64,000 nucleotides of DNA. Source: Whalleya microplaca. Taxonomy: Eukaryota; Ascomycota; Sordariomycetes; Xylariales; Xylariaceae. The notes under the pieces are model-generated. The model was given only the letters and a program-made list of their open reading frames with translations. It made no database searches and was not told the DNA's origin. Position 1 is the first letter of the stretch. Each line of letters begins with the position of its first letter. The stretch is taken from NCBI GenBank assembly GCA_022497155.1, contig MU385710.1:682001-746000 (forward strand). Direction: 5' to 3'. The translations under genes and the position numbers were made by a program. Of the stretch, positions 49,007-60,468 are shown in pieces.

Positions 49007-52000
49007 TTAACTATCCGCAACACCCCAAGCACCCCCACCAGGAGTCTTGATAATGAATTTCTCGTTGGCTCGTAACTTGACGAGACCACGTGGGCCTAAG
49101 CTCACAACCCTCGACTTTCCCTCAGCCCATTTCATGATGAGGTTCTCGCCAGAAGCACCAGCCTCTCCACCTTGGAGTCCGTAGGGCCGACTTACCCTTC
49201 GCTCTGATATCATGGAGAATGTCAGAGGTTCCCGACATTCGATAACCCGGACCACGCCATCGCCCCCCGTATACTTCCCCTGACCCCCTGATCCATGACG
49301 AAGCGAAAACTCCCTCAGGATGACAGGATACCGTTTCTCGAGGATTTCCACGTCGGAGATACGCGTGTTCGTCATATGGCAGTGCACTGCGCTGTAATCA
49401 CATATCAATACGGCCGGATTCTATATTCTCTTTCAGGAGTAGTCAAAGTCTCACCTGGCGCCATGCCAATTAGGTCCCGCACCTGAACCGCCACATATCG
49501 TTTCGCCGTATGCGAATTTGTAAGCATCACCTGGCTTCCTGTTGCGACCACCAAAGAAACCAACACTGTTCATACACCCTTGACTCGCGGCACACGCCTA
49601 AGGTTGTTAAAATTAATCCTCAAATCCCTGGAATATCAACTCTAATGAGACGAGTGATTCAAAAACGTACCTCAAATGCCTTCAAGATGACATCGACTAC
49701 CCTTTGGCTTGTCTGCGTGTTGCCCGCGTAGACAGCTGCCTGACTACTTGGGTTTAAGATGCTGCCTTCCGGATTGATGACCTGTATGCTAGATAGACAC
49801 CCCTGATTGAGAGGGATATCTTCATTAATCAGGCACCTCAGTGAATAGATGATAGCTGATAGACATATGCTCTTGGGCGCATTATTGTTCCCAACGACCT
49901 CTGGACCTGTTCCTGTAAAATCGAATACAGCACCGCCGTCCGGCTTGATTTGAATTTGAAGCTGAATGCGCGTCCCATTATCAAGGCTGTCAATCGCTTT
50001 CAATGTACGGCCATCAAGCTGCTTTGAAGTGCGTTGCAGGAACTTCCGTACTGCAACTTCAGCATTCGCTTGAATGCGGTCCATATAGAACTAAGCACAC
50101 GTTAGGTTATCTTTAAGTATTGCCGATCTGTCGAACATCCAAGTTTATCACCTACCTGAACAACATCGCGCCCATACTCTTCGAAAAGCTTATGAATGAG
50201 AGCCGAACCTTTTGCGTTCGCTGCAACTTGAGCCCGAAGGTCTGATAGATTATCATAGAGGCTCGCTGTCCCAACGCAGCCTGGATATTGACCAGGCTCT
50301 TCGACGAGTATTTTCTTTATACCTTCCTCATCAAATTGTCCATTAGACACGAGTTTGAATGTTATGATGCTTGCGCCCTCCTGATAAAGCTCAGTCGCAT
50401 TGGCGTTTCCTGAGATACCCTCGAATCCTCCAATATCTCGGTGATGACCTCGAGAGGCTGTGTAAAAGATAATATCCTTGTTATTAGAATCAAAAACCGG
50501 AGTGATAACAGTAATGTCCGGAAGATGAGTTCCGCCTGCGATTGGGTGATTTGAAACGAGGACGTCACCGGGCTTGAGGGAGCTGCCGTGTCGATCATGT
50601 TGGTACTTGACTGCGTATGCCATACTTCCAAGATGCACCGGCACGTCTGAAAATGTCAGTTTCCTTGACTCATATAGATATTACAGAGTTCATACGTGGT
50701 GCGTTCGCTACAAGGTCCCCACTAGGCCCAAAAATTGCGCATGAAAAGTCCAATCTAGGTACAGTTAGTATATAAGCTGAGCCTTGCGATGAGATTGCCT
50801 ATACCTCTCTTTGATATTGATACTGACAGATGTCTTTTGCAAAGTGTTTCCCATCTGCTCGGCAATTGACATGAATCCTGAAAGCGTACGAGTTAGCTAG
50901 CAAACCAATAATGAGTGCAAGGACATATCATACGATGGCCGAATATTGACAATTGAACTGGGTCTGGGTCCTTGAGAGCCACATGTTGTGGTATATGCGA
51001 ATGAGATCGAGATCCCACATCTAAGATGACATGCTGTGTCAAAACTTTGGCCCAGGAAAAGGGCGTCACCACAATTGTCTGAGTATTGTCAATGATGATA
51101 CCCGGTCCTTGTATACGGTCACCTGCTTTGAGGTTCTGGAGTAGATATATCGGGGTATCTACCCATCCTACTCCCGAGAAATATGTCTTCTTTATCTTCA
51201 CAGGTTCCGGAGAAGGCCTGTCCTCGGTTTCACGCAGTTCCTGATAAACATTATGCCCCGGACGCTCGTACTCCTTGGCGACTCCCCGAACCCGTATATC
51301 ATCAACAATGATATCGCGAGACGGCAGCAAGAAGGTAAATTCTTGCTGATGTGTCTTCTCAAAAGCTCGCTTGAAGTTACCATCAGATGGTAGCGCAATC
51401 ATCATTTGAGTGTCTGTACCCTCATACCGAAGGTTTAAATACGGTTGCATTTCGATATGTTCAGTTGAAGTGACGCCTTGTTGCAAAAGGCCCTGCGTCG
51501 CGCGTTGTTTCAGGTTATCAAATCTCTGAGAGATATCAGGCATGGTTTTGGGTTCTAGGACCAATGAACAAGGTTCCTGTACTTCCTCAACAAGGGCTGC
51601 GAGCGCCATCCCATAAGCAGAGAGGATACTCGAGTATTTGTGAATGAGAACAGTATCAATACCAAGCTGCCTTGCAATAGGGGCAGCATGCTGCCCACCA
51701 GCGCCACCGAAGACTGCAAGCCTGTGCGCTGATGTGTGGTATCCTTTCCCTTCAGTGAGTGCGCGAATAGGACGGCACATAGCCTCGTTCGCAACAGCTA
51801 AAAACCCTAGCGCGACCTGCTCCGCAGTCTTTTGTGCGGAAGCTTCAGCATTTATTGCCTGTGTGAGCTCCAGAAATTTTGTTTTCGTAATTTCATAATC
51901 AAGTGGAAGATTTTCATCTTCTCCAAAAATCGCAGGGAAGTATTCTGGAAGAAGTCGACCGAGGAACAAATTGGCATCTGTCACTGTGAGTGGACCCCCT

Positions 52001-53298
52001 TTACGGTAGCAAGCAGGGCCTGGATGAGCGGAAGCGCTTTCAGGTCCGACGGTGAAAAGTCCATTCTTCCAAGCCAGTATACTTCCACCGCCGGATGCGA
52101 CAGTATTTATATCAAGCTGAGGTGATTGGATTGTAATTCCAGCAGTAGTGGTTTCAAACACATGACCTAATTCACCGCCGTAACGGCTAACGTCCGTCGA
52201 AGTACCTCCCATGTCGAAACCAATGACAGGGACTCGGTCATCTTGATGCCAGCTCGTTCTGGCATACCCAACCACACCCCCTGCCGGCCCAGAAAGTATC
52301 GCTCGTAAACCTGAGAACTTTTCCACGTCAACTAATCCACCGTCGCTCTGCATAAACTGACATCGAGTGTCTTGTAAACCGCCTTTAAACCCCTGCCTAA
52401 AATTCGAGACATATCTTTTGATCTCCGGTGTTAGATATGCATCGGCTGTTGTACTCATGCCGCGTGATATAAGCTTTATCATAGGGATGAGATTGGATGA
52501 TGTTGAGATGCTAGTGAATCCTACTTCACCGGCGAGATCGCGAACAGCATTCTCATGGTCAGGGAAACTATAGCTTTGCGCCAGGCAAATACATATGCTC
52601 CTGAAACCTTTAGAGAAAAGTTCTTGTAACGAACGACGAGTGTTATCGATATTGAGCGGCTCAAGGATACGGACAATATCGCCACTCTTGCCTTTCCTTA
52701 ATGCCGGGTCAGACTCAATATCAATTCCCCCTAGCATTGGGTCTTTGGTGGAGTCTTCCATAGTCACTCGTTCATCAACCTCATAAACTTCGGAATACAG
52801 CACACCAGGCTTATTTATGGCGAGGTCAAATAGCCTTGGTCGAGCCTGATACCCGATCTCTAGAGCATCGCGAAATCCTTTAGTAATCAGGAGAGCGCAC
52901 CGCTCTCCCTTTCTTTCAAGGAGCGCATTTGTAGCAACAGTCCTACCAGCATCTATTAGTATAAGCGTTATCCGTAGGGTGAAGTTGACTCACGTTCCCA
53001 TGCGTATAATACCTATACGGTCAGAATTGAGCTTGGCGCCCCTGGGATGTGGCTCCCCAGTGAACACTTCAAGAATACGACGAATACCTTCGGTAGGCGC
53101 ATCTTCATAATTCGATGGATCTACCGAGAGCAATTTTACAACGATATCATCAGCGCCGGCTGTCTGAGGGATGCCGATGCAATCCGTGAATGTGCCGCCA
53201 CGCTATGAAGTATTAAAGGTTATAACCCTGTTGGGAATTTGACTTCTACTTACATCGATGAAGATATCAATCTTGGGGTCTGGAACTGTATGTGACAT
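49007..53298 (-). CDS. 5-oxoprolinase (ATP-hydrolysing), fused HyuA-HyuB type
   Basis: This 1,277-aa protein opens 5-oxoproline to glutamate with ATP in the gamma-glutamyl cycle; related hydantoinases act on cyclic amides. Nine exons: 53254-53298, 52994-53202, 50934-52942, 50805-50877, 50696-50754, 50156-50646, 49671-50090, 49455-49597, 49007-49391; phases all close. The N-terminal HyuA part has the ATP-site [42 protein letters not shown] and FGGAGGQHA. The C-terminal HyuB part (from about residue 755) has [55 protein letters not shown]-like GNNNAPK and [15 protein letters not shown]. Cytosolic. Length matches eukaryotic 5-oxoprolinases. It is divergent from the Zn2Cys6 regulator and co-directional with the Dal5-type transporter. 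Confidence 0.9.
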
Positions 53299-54013
53299 GG
53301 CAAGGTATTGCGCTCTAGTAAGCTATAATTTGACTAACAAAATGCGCTTTAAGAGACCCTCGTTTATCAGCCAAGAACAACGTTCTTATTACTGGAGTTT
53401 AGAGCATAGGTAAAGCCTTTTAGGCTCACCTTCACGATCTCCGCTAAGTGCCCTGTCTCCGCACTAGAGCCGTTGGCGTTTTGCGCCGGCGTTGATAGTC
53501 AAGATCCGTAGTTAGGACCCCACAAACAGCGCAAGCCGAAATCTATCGCGTCATGACCGACCGCAGCGGGGATATAATCGGATCCATGGTTCCGACTCGC
53601 CAATGGAAAAGGACATAGGTGATATCCGATCGCGACGGCTTTGTGCGACGGCCAAATCCGAAACTACCCAAATATCAGCTTGATCTCACGATTGAACAGT
53701 TGACACTGTCAGACTCACGATGTTTTTGAGATTACCAAAGCCGTGAACCTGAGTAATTATGGGGGACTCCACGTTGGCTCGCACATCCAGGGTATCAGCG
53801 AGACTCACCAGGAGCACAAATGTACCTACACCGCTTGACCCAGTCTGATATACCAACGTCAACATCTAAAGAAAAGATATCGCTAACTTCTAGGTACGTG
53901 GCAAAATGGGAGAAAGCTGATTTCCCAGTATGTATCTACGTCAGGGAAAGAGTGTACACCGACCTAATGTGTATGCTGGGAAATAAGCTTTGCTCCTGTA
54001 GTGCCCCGTACAG
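53299..54013. promoter_or_regulatory. Divergent promoter between 5-oxoprolinase and Zn2Cys6 regulator
   Basis: The two genes diverge from this 0.7-kb region; the regulator's first exon must also be here but could not be placed. It contains an everted CCG-N7-CGG pair (53626-53628 and 53636-53638), a shape bound by some Zn2Cys6 dimers, further CGG triplets nearby, and a TGATAG match to the HGATAR GATA-factor site (53493-53498). These are candidates by pattern only. Confidence 0.4.
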
Positions 54014-56256
54014 CCACAGGCATGTCTGCGGTGTCGCAAACGCAAGCAAAAGGTAGGACTTATAAACAAGACTTCGAAGGTGCCTTGCTAAATGTATCGC
54101 GTGTCTCTCTTGGTCATAGTGCGATCTTCTCCATCCGAAATGCTCAAGTTGTGAGGCAGCCCAGGTGTCTTGCCTGACGTATGACAGCGAGAAGCAGTTG
54201 GAGATTCCGCGAGGCTATGTTTCAACACTTGAAGCTCAAGTCAAGCAATTGAAAGCTGAACTTGGTGAACTGAGGAAGCGGAACCCATCCTCGACCGTCA
54301 CTACTGCCAGCCCAACCGCGACTGATGCTGATGCTGAGGGGCGTTCCGATACGTATTCTCCTGCGGGGGCTCACACGGTAGATTCTGTCTGCCACGACCC
54401 CCAGGAGGTTGTAAAATCAATGGGTCTAGTAATGTTGGAAAGTAGTAATCAGCCACGCTTCATGGGCACCAGTAGCGGGATCACGTTTGCGAAGATGGTC
54501 CTCGCAGCCGTAAAAGGTGACGCCTCCATGAATGCATCATTGAGCCGCCGCCAACGTGGGTCCCTCGGGGCATCCGCGCCATGCACAGCTATCACATCCT
54601 CCCTTCCCCCGCGGCACGCAGCTCAGCACATCGTTGACGTCTATTTCCGTTATCGCACGCCTCATGTACCTATCCTGCTACGATCAGAGGTAGGGCAGGT
54701 CCTCGAACGGGTGTATAAAGCTCTAGAATGTTCGCACAACGACATATCTAAAGTCCCTGAGCAAGACTTGTTCGTTGCATACATAGTCTTCGCCGTCGGG
54801 CTTTGCGGTCTACCAATGATGGGGGGCTCGCGACCTCCACAGAGCGAAGGTTGCTTTAATTCGGCTCTCGGGTGTGTTGACAGTCTGCTATCCTATTCGA
54901 CTAGTAGCCTCGAGACTCTCACAGTAGTATTGCTGCTAGCTCAATATGTAGCATTGAATCCGTCGAAAGGAAGCCTCTGGCAGCTGACCGGGATGGCCCT
55001 GCGCCTATGCATCGATCTCGGTCTGCACTGGGAGACGGACTCTGTCCTTTCTGTAAGTAATGTCTAAGTTGTGTACTTTCGCTCTTATTTCCCTACTTGT
55101 GCCTTGTCCCCCATGGAATGACATTAGGGGGGCAGCAACTCTTTGGACGTTCAGAAGCATCCAGCTCGGGGGGCTACTTTTCAAGATCAACAGGTGCTAA
55201 TCACAAATTCCGTAGATGCCACAAATCGTATTAGAGCAGAGGCGCAGATTATTCTGGGCTACCTATCGCTATGACCGTCTCCTTGCTATCACCCTAGGAC
55301 GACCATTTGGGATTGCTGACCAAAGCATCAACACCAAGTATCCGGATTCCTATGACTCAGAGTATCGAAAAATAAATGATGACAGATTCGACGCGGACTG
55401 CCATGACCAGCGCGTAGCAAACCATGTCATAGACTTGTACAGACTCGAATCTGAGATTAAGCATGTCCTTTACCATCAACTACAAGGCCCAACGCTAGCT
55501 TATCCCCGCGCCAACTATGCTTTGTGGTTAAAAGATATCCAGCCTCGTCTCCGTGCATGGCAAGATGCGATACCAAATCTAGCTGAGGCGGGTCCTGAGA
55601 GTATATATTCGCGCAGGAGCTGGTGGGATGCGATGTGGTGTAATGCAGTCATGCTACTCCATCGTCCAAATCCCCTGGTAGCAAATCCCACTGTGGAGTC
55701 CTTACAAATCTGCTTTGACACAGCTTGTCGTTCAATCACGGCCATTAAGACTCTACAGCGGGAAGGGAGGATCAGTGTCGTCTGGCAGTGGGTGCATCAT
55801 GTTTTCCTAGCTGGTCTAACGATGATATATTGTATCTGGCAGTCGTCAGAGGTCCGCAATGCTGCGTGTATCCTCGACGTCATGGCGACTACTCAAGACT
55901 GCGCGAGTACCTTAGCCGCTCTTTCCGAGCGTTTCACGGAAGCCAGCGGATGTAGAGATGCTTTCGAGAGCCTATCAGCCGCAACCCTGAAATGGCTTGT
56001 TGCAAGGGATAAACGTGATCGCTCTGAGAGCCTCCAGCCGACTCCAGGCAACGAAATTCACAACCTGAGAGAGAATGTACCTTTCTCAAGTGCAGGATGG
56101 CGCGCTGACGCACCTTCAAGCATCTTTCCAGATGAACCTTTTGAGTTCGCCGAATACTTGATCGCCGCTTCACAGTGGCCTGGGACGAATACCGATATGG
56201 GAGCTGCGTTTAACTTGCAGGGGATGTTTGATACCAATAACATGGCTACCACTTGA
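54014..56256 (+). CDS. Zn2Cys6 transcription factor with fungal-specific domain
   Basis: The binuclear zinc cluster reads Cx2Cx6C-x6-Cx2Cx6C (CLRCRKRKQKC then CDLLHPKCSSCEAAQVSC), split by an intron 54053-54119 just before the third Cys. A coiled-coil segment (LEAQVKQLKAELGELRK) follows for dimerisation. After the intron 55053-55215, the fungal-specific middle homology region contains LEQRRRLFWATYRYDRLLAITLGRPFGIAD. Exons placed: 54014-54052, 54120-55052, 55216-56256. The true 5' end is unresolved: an in-frame TAG sits just upstream of 54014, so at least one earlier small exon must supply the start codon. It is divergent from the 5-oxoprolinase gene, so it is a candidate regulator of that gene and the transporter. 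Confidence 0.8.
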
Positions 56257-57055
56257 TACGACATATAGTGAATATGACTCGTGATTGGAATATAGACATA
56301 CTAGTGGGAGCAAACGCCAGAATCACCTTAAACATGAATGGACTCGGTACTGAATAACTTGACAATACGTCACGCTTATGTTAATCTAGTAGTACACCAT
56401 ACCCGCTCCAGTAGTTTCGGCAGCCACGGCCCCTTTTTAATATCTTGGGTCCTGTAGGTTCTTATACCAATAAACTTGTAGCCATCTCTTGCGTGGATAG
56501 GCGACCGGCCTGTACCGCAGAGAACCGTTCACTTCTGTTACTAAGGTTTAATGAACGATGATATATTGAAACGCGTCCATGTGATCTCCTTAACGTTGGG
56601 TTTACCGATCTATGCGCCTAGACCTCGGCATCAGAATCGAAGAAAGGTTCGTGAAACAGTCATGTATGGGACCTTGGCTGGCTTTTGGCTAACTGAGAAT
56701 AGTAGGTCATCACCCATTAGTCTTTACCTAAGCTGATGTCTAATTTAAGATATCTGAAACGTTTGAGATAAAGACCACTGCATGTTGGTAAGAAGTCAAG
56801 TGGCCAAATTTCAGGGAATATCCCGGTACTTCCATATAATACGATGTTGATCCTAGCGTCACAATCGAGACGGATAAGCGGGTCGAAACCATTAAGGTTA
56901 CGTAGTGCATCGACAATGTAAAGCCGGTGAAGTCACTGACGGCGAATACCCGGGAAATGTGGGTAGCGTGGTAGAAAGCCGGTCTTCCCGTCTTCAACGC
57001 TTCGGGCACAGAAGAACAACCAATCTATCACACTCACAGATAGCAATCTCACAGC
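56257..57055. other. Intergenic, SDR promoter region
   Basis: 0.8 kb without a supported gene. Confidence 0.5.
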
Positions 57056-57844
57056 ATGGGTCGCATATTCATCACAGGATCTTCTGACGGTCTCGGCCTC
57101 ATGGCTGCTAAGAGGCTCGTCTCAAACGGACATACAGTTTACCTCCATGCTAGAAATGCCAAACGAGCAGACGATGCAAGAAAGGCCTGTCCGGGTGCGG
57201 CAGATGTTCTCCTCGGAGACCTCTCTTCGATTCCGGAAACCAAGGAGCTAGCCAAATCCATCACCAACCTCGGCCCTCTGGACTGTATCTTCCACAATGC
57301 GGGCTTGTACCTGGGTCCCTACCGCGCACAAGCCGAGGGCTATCCGTCCGTGTTCGCTGTGAACGTGCTTGCGCCCTATATCCTCACGTGTCTGGTCCCG
57401 TTGCCTAAACGTCTGATATATACGAGTTCCGAAGATCACTGGCATGGTAGTACGGATCTGACGGACTTCGGTTGGCGAGAGCGGGGAGCGCCTCGGTTTA
57501 GCGCTAGCAGCGCCTACGCTGACACCAAGATCTACAATACCATGTTTGGCTATGCTTTCGCACGCAAGTTCGGTCCCAAAGGCGTGACAGCGCACTCTGT
57601 CGACCCCGGCTGGGTTCCAACAAAGATGGGAGGGCCGGGTGCACCAGGCAATCTCAAAGAGAGCGAGAGGCTCTATGTTATGCTTGCTGAGGGAAGCGGT
57701 GAGGCGGAAGGCAAGAATGGGTGCTTCTGGGAACCTAGACATAAGGGACCGGCGCATTCGAAGAAGGAATCTTATGATGAGAAGGCACAGGAAGCGTTGT
57801 TGAAGAAGCTGGAAGAGGTGACAGGTATTACGGTGCCTAATTGA
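57056..57844 (+). CDS. Short-chain dehydrogenase/reductase
   Basis: A 262-aa intronless protein with the classical SDR layout: TGSSDGLG cofactor motif (residues 7-14), NAG (81-83), Ser124/Ser125 and the catalytic YxxxK (Tyr154, Lys158), then PGWVPTKMGG. The basic His-Ala-Arg-Asn segment after strand 2 (residues 31-34) suggests NADP(H). Cytosolic; substrate unknown. Complete by length and by the termini. Confidence 0.85.
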   Translation: MGRIFITGSSDGLGLMAAKRLVSNGHTVYLHARNAKRADDARKACPGAADVLLGDLSSIPETKELAKSITNLGPLDCIFHNAGLYLGPYRAQAEGYPSVFAVNVLAPYILTCLVPLPKRLIYTSSEDHWHGSTDLTDFGWRERGAPRFSASSAYADTKIYNTMFGYAFARKFGPKGVTAHSVDPGWVPTKMGGPGAPGNLKESERLYVMLAEGSGEAEGKNGCFWEPRHKGPAHSKKESYDEKAQEALLKKLEEVTGITVPN

Positions 57845-60103
57845 GCGATGCGATGAAAGGAGATTAGATTGTTCTCATGTCTAATACGACCATAATTGTT
57901 CATGCTCGAGAAACTGGGCTTTGGCATCTGCTGTATGCCCAGTCTGTCCGTAGGACAAGCGAAGCAATGCCAAAATACGACAGAACATGTATCAGGCCAA
58001 CCCATGAATTTGCGTGTCTGTCCATTCAACCTCTGCAAGGGGAGATCTATGTCTGCGGCATAAACTGAAGGGCTAAAAAATGCATTGAAGGTGTTGTCAG
58101 CCCTATCAACGTCTATCCACCTCCTGTTGTTTTCTTAGTCGTTAGATATATACCTAATCAAGATGAAGTATTTCACATACGACTTACCATACTCTGTATC
58201 ATTCAACTCCTCCCCCAGAAATTTCTCCTTGTTTTTTCCTAGTGGCTCGTCGCTTCAAGCTTTGGGAAGCAGACGGAAGGGCCGGAAATAGGATATTGAT
58301 GTATTGCAACTCGCTTCAAGGCTAATTTTGGTAAAATGCATATGCATTGACCATAGCTTGCTTATATCGGTTAACGCAACTCGATTAATACAATTTAGTT
58401 GGGTGCGTATACCTTGTATCTACCTTGTCTACGCATTTTACCGCATTAAGTCTTGAGAGAATAACCTCACAAATTCAATCTACTATGGGTTACTAGCGTA
58501 CCCATTGTTGAAGCTAGTCCTAGACCCTAACAACTAATGTACGACTAATTCAACACAGACAATGATCGGCATTCCTGCTTCTTAATACAGAGTAGTCGTA
58601 TCCATAGCGTACGGGCCGTACGTTACGGGCCGTAGGGTGGACCCACGGAGATGTATTATGTAAGATGGTTATGCAGTATATTACGTAGTATGTGCATGCC
58701 CGACGAATCCGAAACCCAGACACCCGTCCATGTTGCTTAGAATGACGTGCATATATATGTGCCGTACAATAAATACAGTGATGATTGTGCTTGTACTTTG
58801 CTAGGAGGACTGAAATTCGAATCGGATCAAGGAGGGATGGCATTGGGCATCTTTATTTCGCCATATCGGCCATGGATCATACTATTACGAACTAGTGAAA
58901 CGCTAATAAGTTGCCTATTAGACTATTCCGTACCTACGAATGGGACAGTCGATGCCCTCGCACGTGTAAGTGAGAATAGTGAGGCACACGCACCTAACAC
59001 TACTGCGAAAGTGAACAGCGAGAGATATTCAATAGCTTTACACCACAAATTCAAAATGACATTAGGGGGCAATCCGCTGTATTTTAAACTACTTATCTCA
59101 GGAGGTGGTTCTTATTAGAGATCAGGTCTATAAGGTGCTGAAGCTGCGACTAAATATAGTGGCATGCTGCTTGGTGGGCAGAATGGGTAATTACATAAGC
59201 ACGCTCTCCTACCTGTAACAATCACTCAAACCAAATAATTATCTTACTAAAGAAAATTGTATATACCTACTTGCTGCCTCTTCTCTGGTCGGCTTTAGAA
59301 CATACAAATTGATCGCACTAAATTGCATTCACATTCGAAGTTACTCATTCAAATTCTCAATCGATATTACTTAAATAAACATCCGACTTTGAATGATCGT
59401 GTTACTATCTAACCACATACTGAATTGTACTATCTACACCTGAGCATACCACTTGAGTCTTTATTTAGTAGGTGCCTTATTCAAACCTCCTTGGTCATCT
59501 TGGTTTGTGAACCACTGGCCGTGAAACATACAAAACTGATACCATGGTACGTTGCGAGTTGACCCAAATACACGATTACCAGGTCACTCCAAGGCAGCTT
59601 CAACATAAGCATATACTAAACGTATATTCAGCCGCCACCTTTGGCTAGTTGCTATTGTTCATAGTTTTCCTATTGAATACGTATATCAGCTAGACAATAC
59701 TTTCGCTCATCAAGAGAACTCTCTTCTTCACTGTTATGGTTTTCTTGTCTCATTCATCCTTCTCGCTGAGCAGATCTTCCGAAGTGGGGTTTGTGGCGCT
59801 GCTGAAGAACAAGTCTGAATCAAAGTTCATGGTTACTTCAATTTAACAGCCCGAAGACATAGTACAGGATTTAGCTCACATTTAAACACTCTTTGAGATA
59901 TAGAGAAACAAAAGTGAATTCATAGAGTTGGTTGGTTTTATATAGTATATTAGAGTTGTTATTTATGCTGTCTACGATGCCCCTTTGCCCCTGTAACTCT
60001 GCCAGCCCTGCCCAAAGCTGGGATACCATGCGCTATCGGTTACACTACTGCTGCAGGCCGAGGACCTAATGCTATAGCCGAGGAAACCACACTGCAGCTG
60101 ATC

Positions 60104-60112
60104 TTATCAGAT
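60104..60112 (-). promoter_or_regulatory. Iron-responsive GATA-factor site (ATCTGATAA)
   Basis: The minus strand reads ATCTGATAA, an exact match to ATCWGATAA, the site bound by SreA/SRE/Urbs1/Sfu1-type repressors of iron uptake. It lies 357 bp before the start of a siderophore-type transporter, where such a site is expected to give repression under iron sufficiency. Confidence 0.65.
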
Positions 60113-60238
60113 TGATTAGATTAACAGCGCTATTCCCAAATAGCCGCCCTCCTTCCTGAAAGACCCATACATTACCACCTCCTTCTTCATAAAGCCAGCA
60201 GGATCCCATGCAATAAAACAGCCCTGGCCAGCGGCTGT

Positions 60239-60266
60239 CGCGTTAGCCCGAAATCGGGCCTAACGC
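60239..60266. repeat. Short hairpin in transporter promoter
   Basis: GCGTTAG-CCCGA-AA-TCGGG-CCTAACGC forms a near-perfect inverted repeat with one bulged base. It could be a protein-binding dyad or the relic of a tiny inverted-repeat element. Confidence 0.6.
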
Positions 60267-60468
60267 TCGATTCTGCATATCCAGGCAGCCAGGTGACCGA
60301 CCCAGTGCCAGGGGATCGACTATTTCGCCTGATCTCACCTGATCTCATCCTGTTCCGTCTCAGCTTGTAAACACCCGTCCTTCCGGTAGTATTGACAGCC
60401 GTACGTTGAGATAGGCGTAACGTGTCTTGATTTCATTGTCATTATCGCCCTCTCAATCTCCCTTAACT

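Larger units (their letters stand above)
57845..60468. other. Long intergenic stretch upstream of the siderophore transporter
   Basis: 2.6 kb. A 123-aa frame (58747-59118) has no features. Near 58600-58640 the word GGGCCGTA occurs twice in quick succession. Near 60239-60266 there is a strong hairpin. A GATA-type iron-regulator site lies at 60104-60112. Confidence 0.5.

Noticed and set aside
58747..59118. 123-aa frame in a gene-poor stretch
   Set aside because: No signal peptide, domain, good start context or partner; likely chance.
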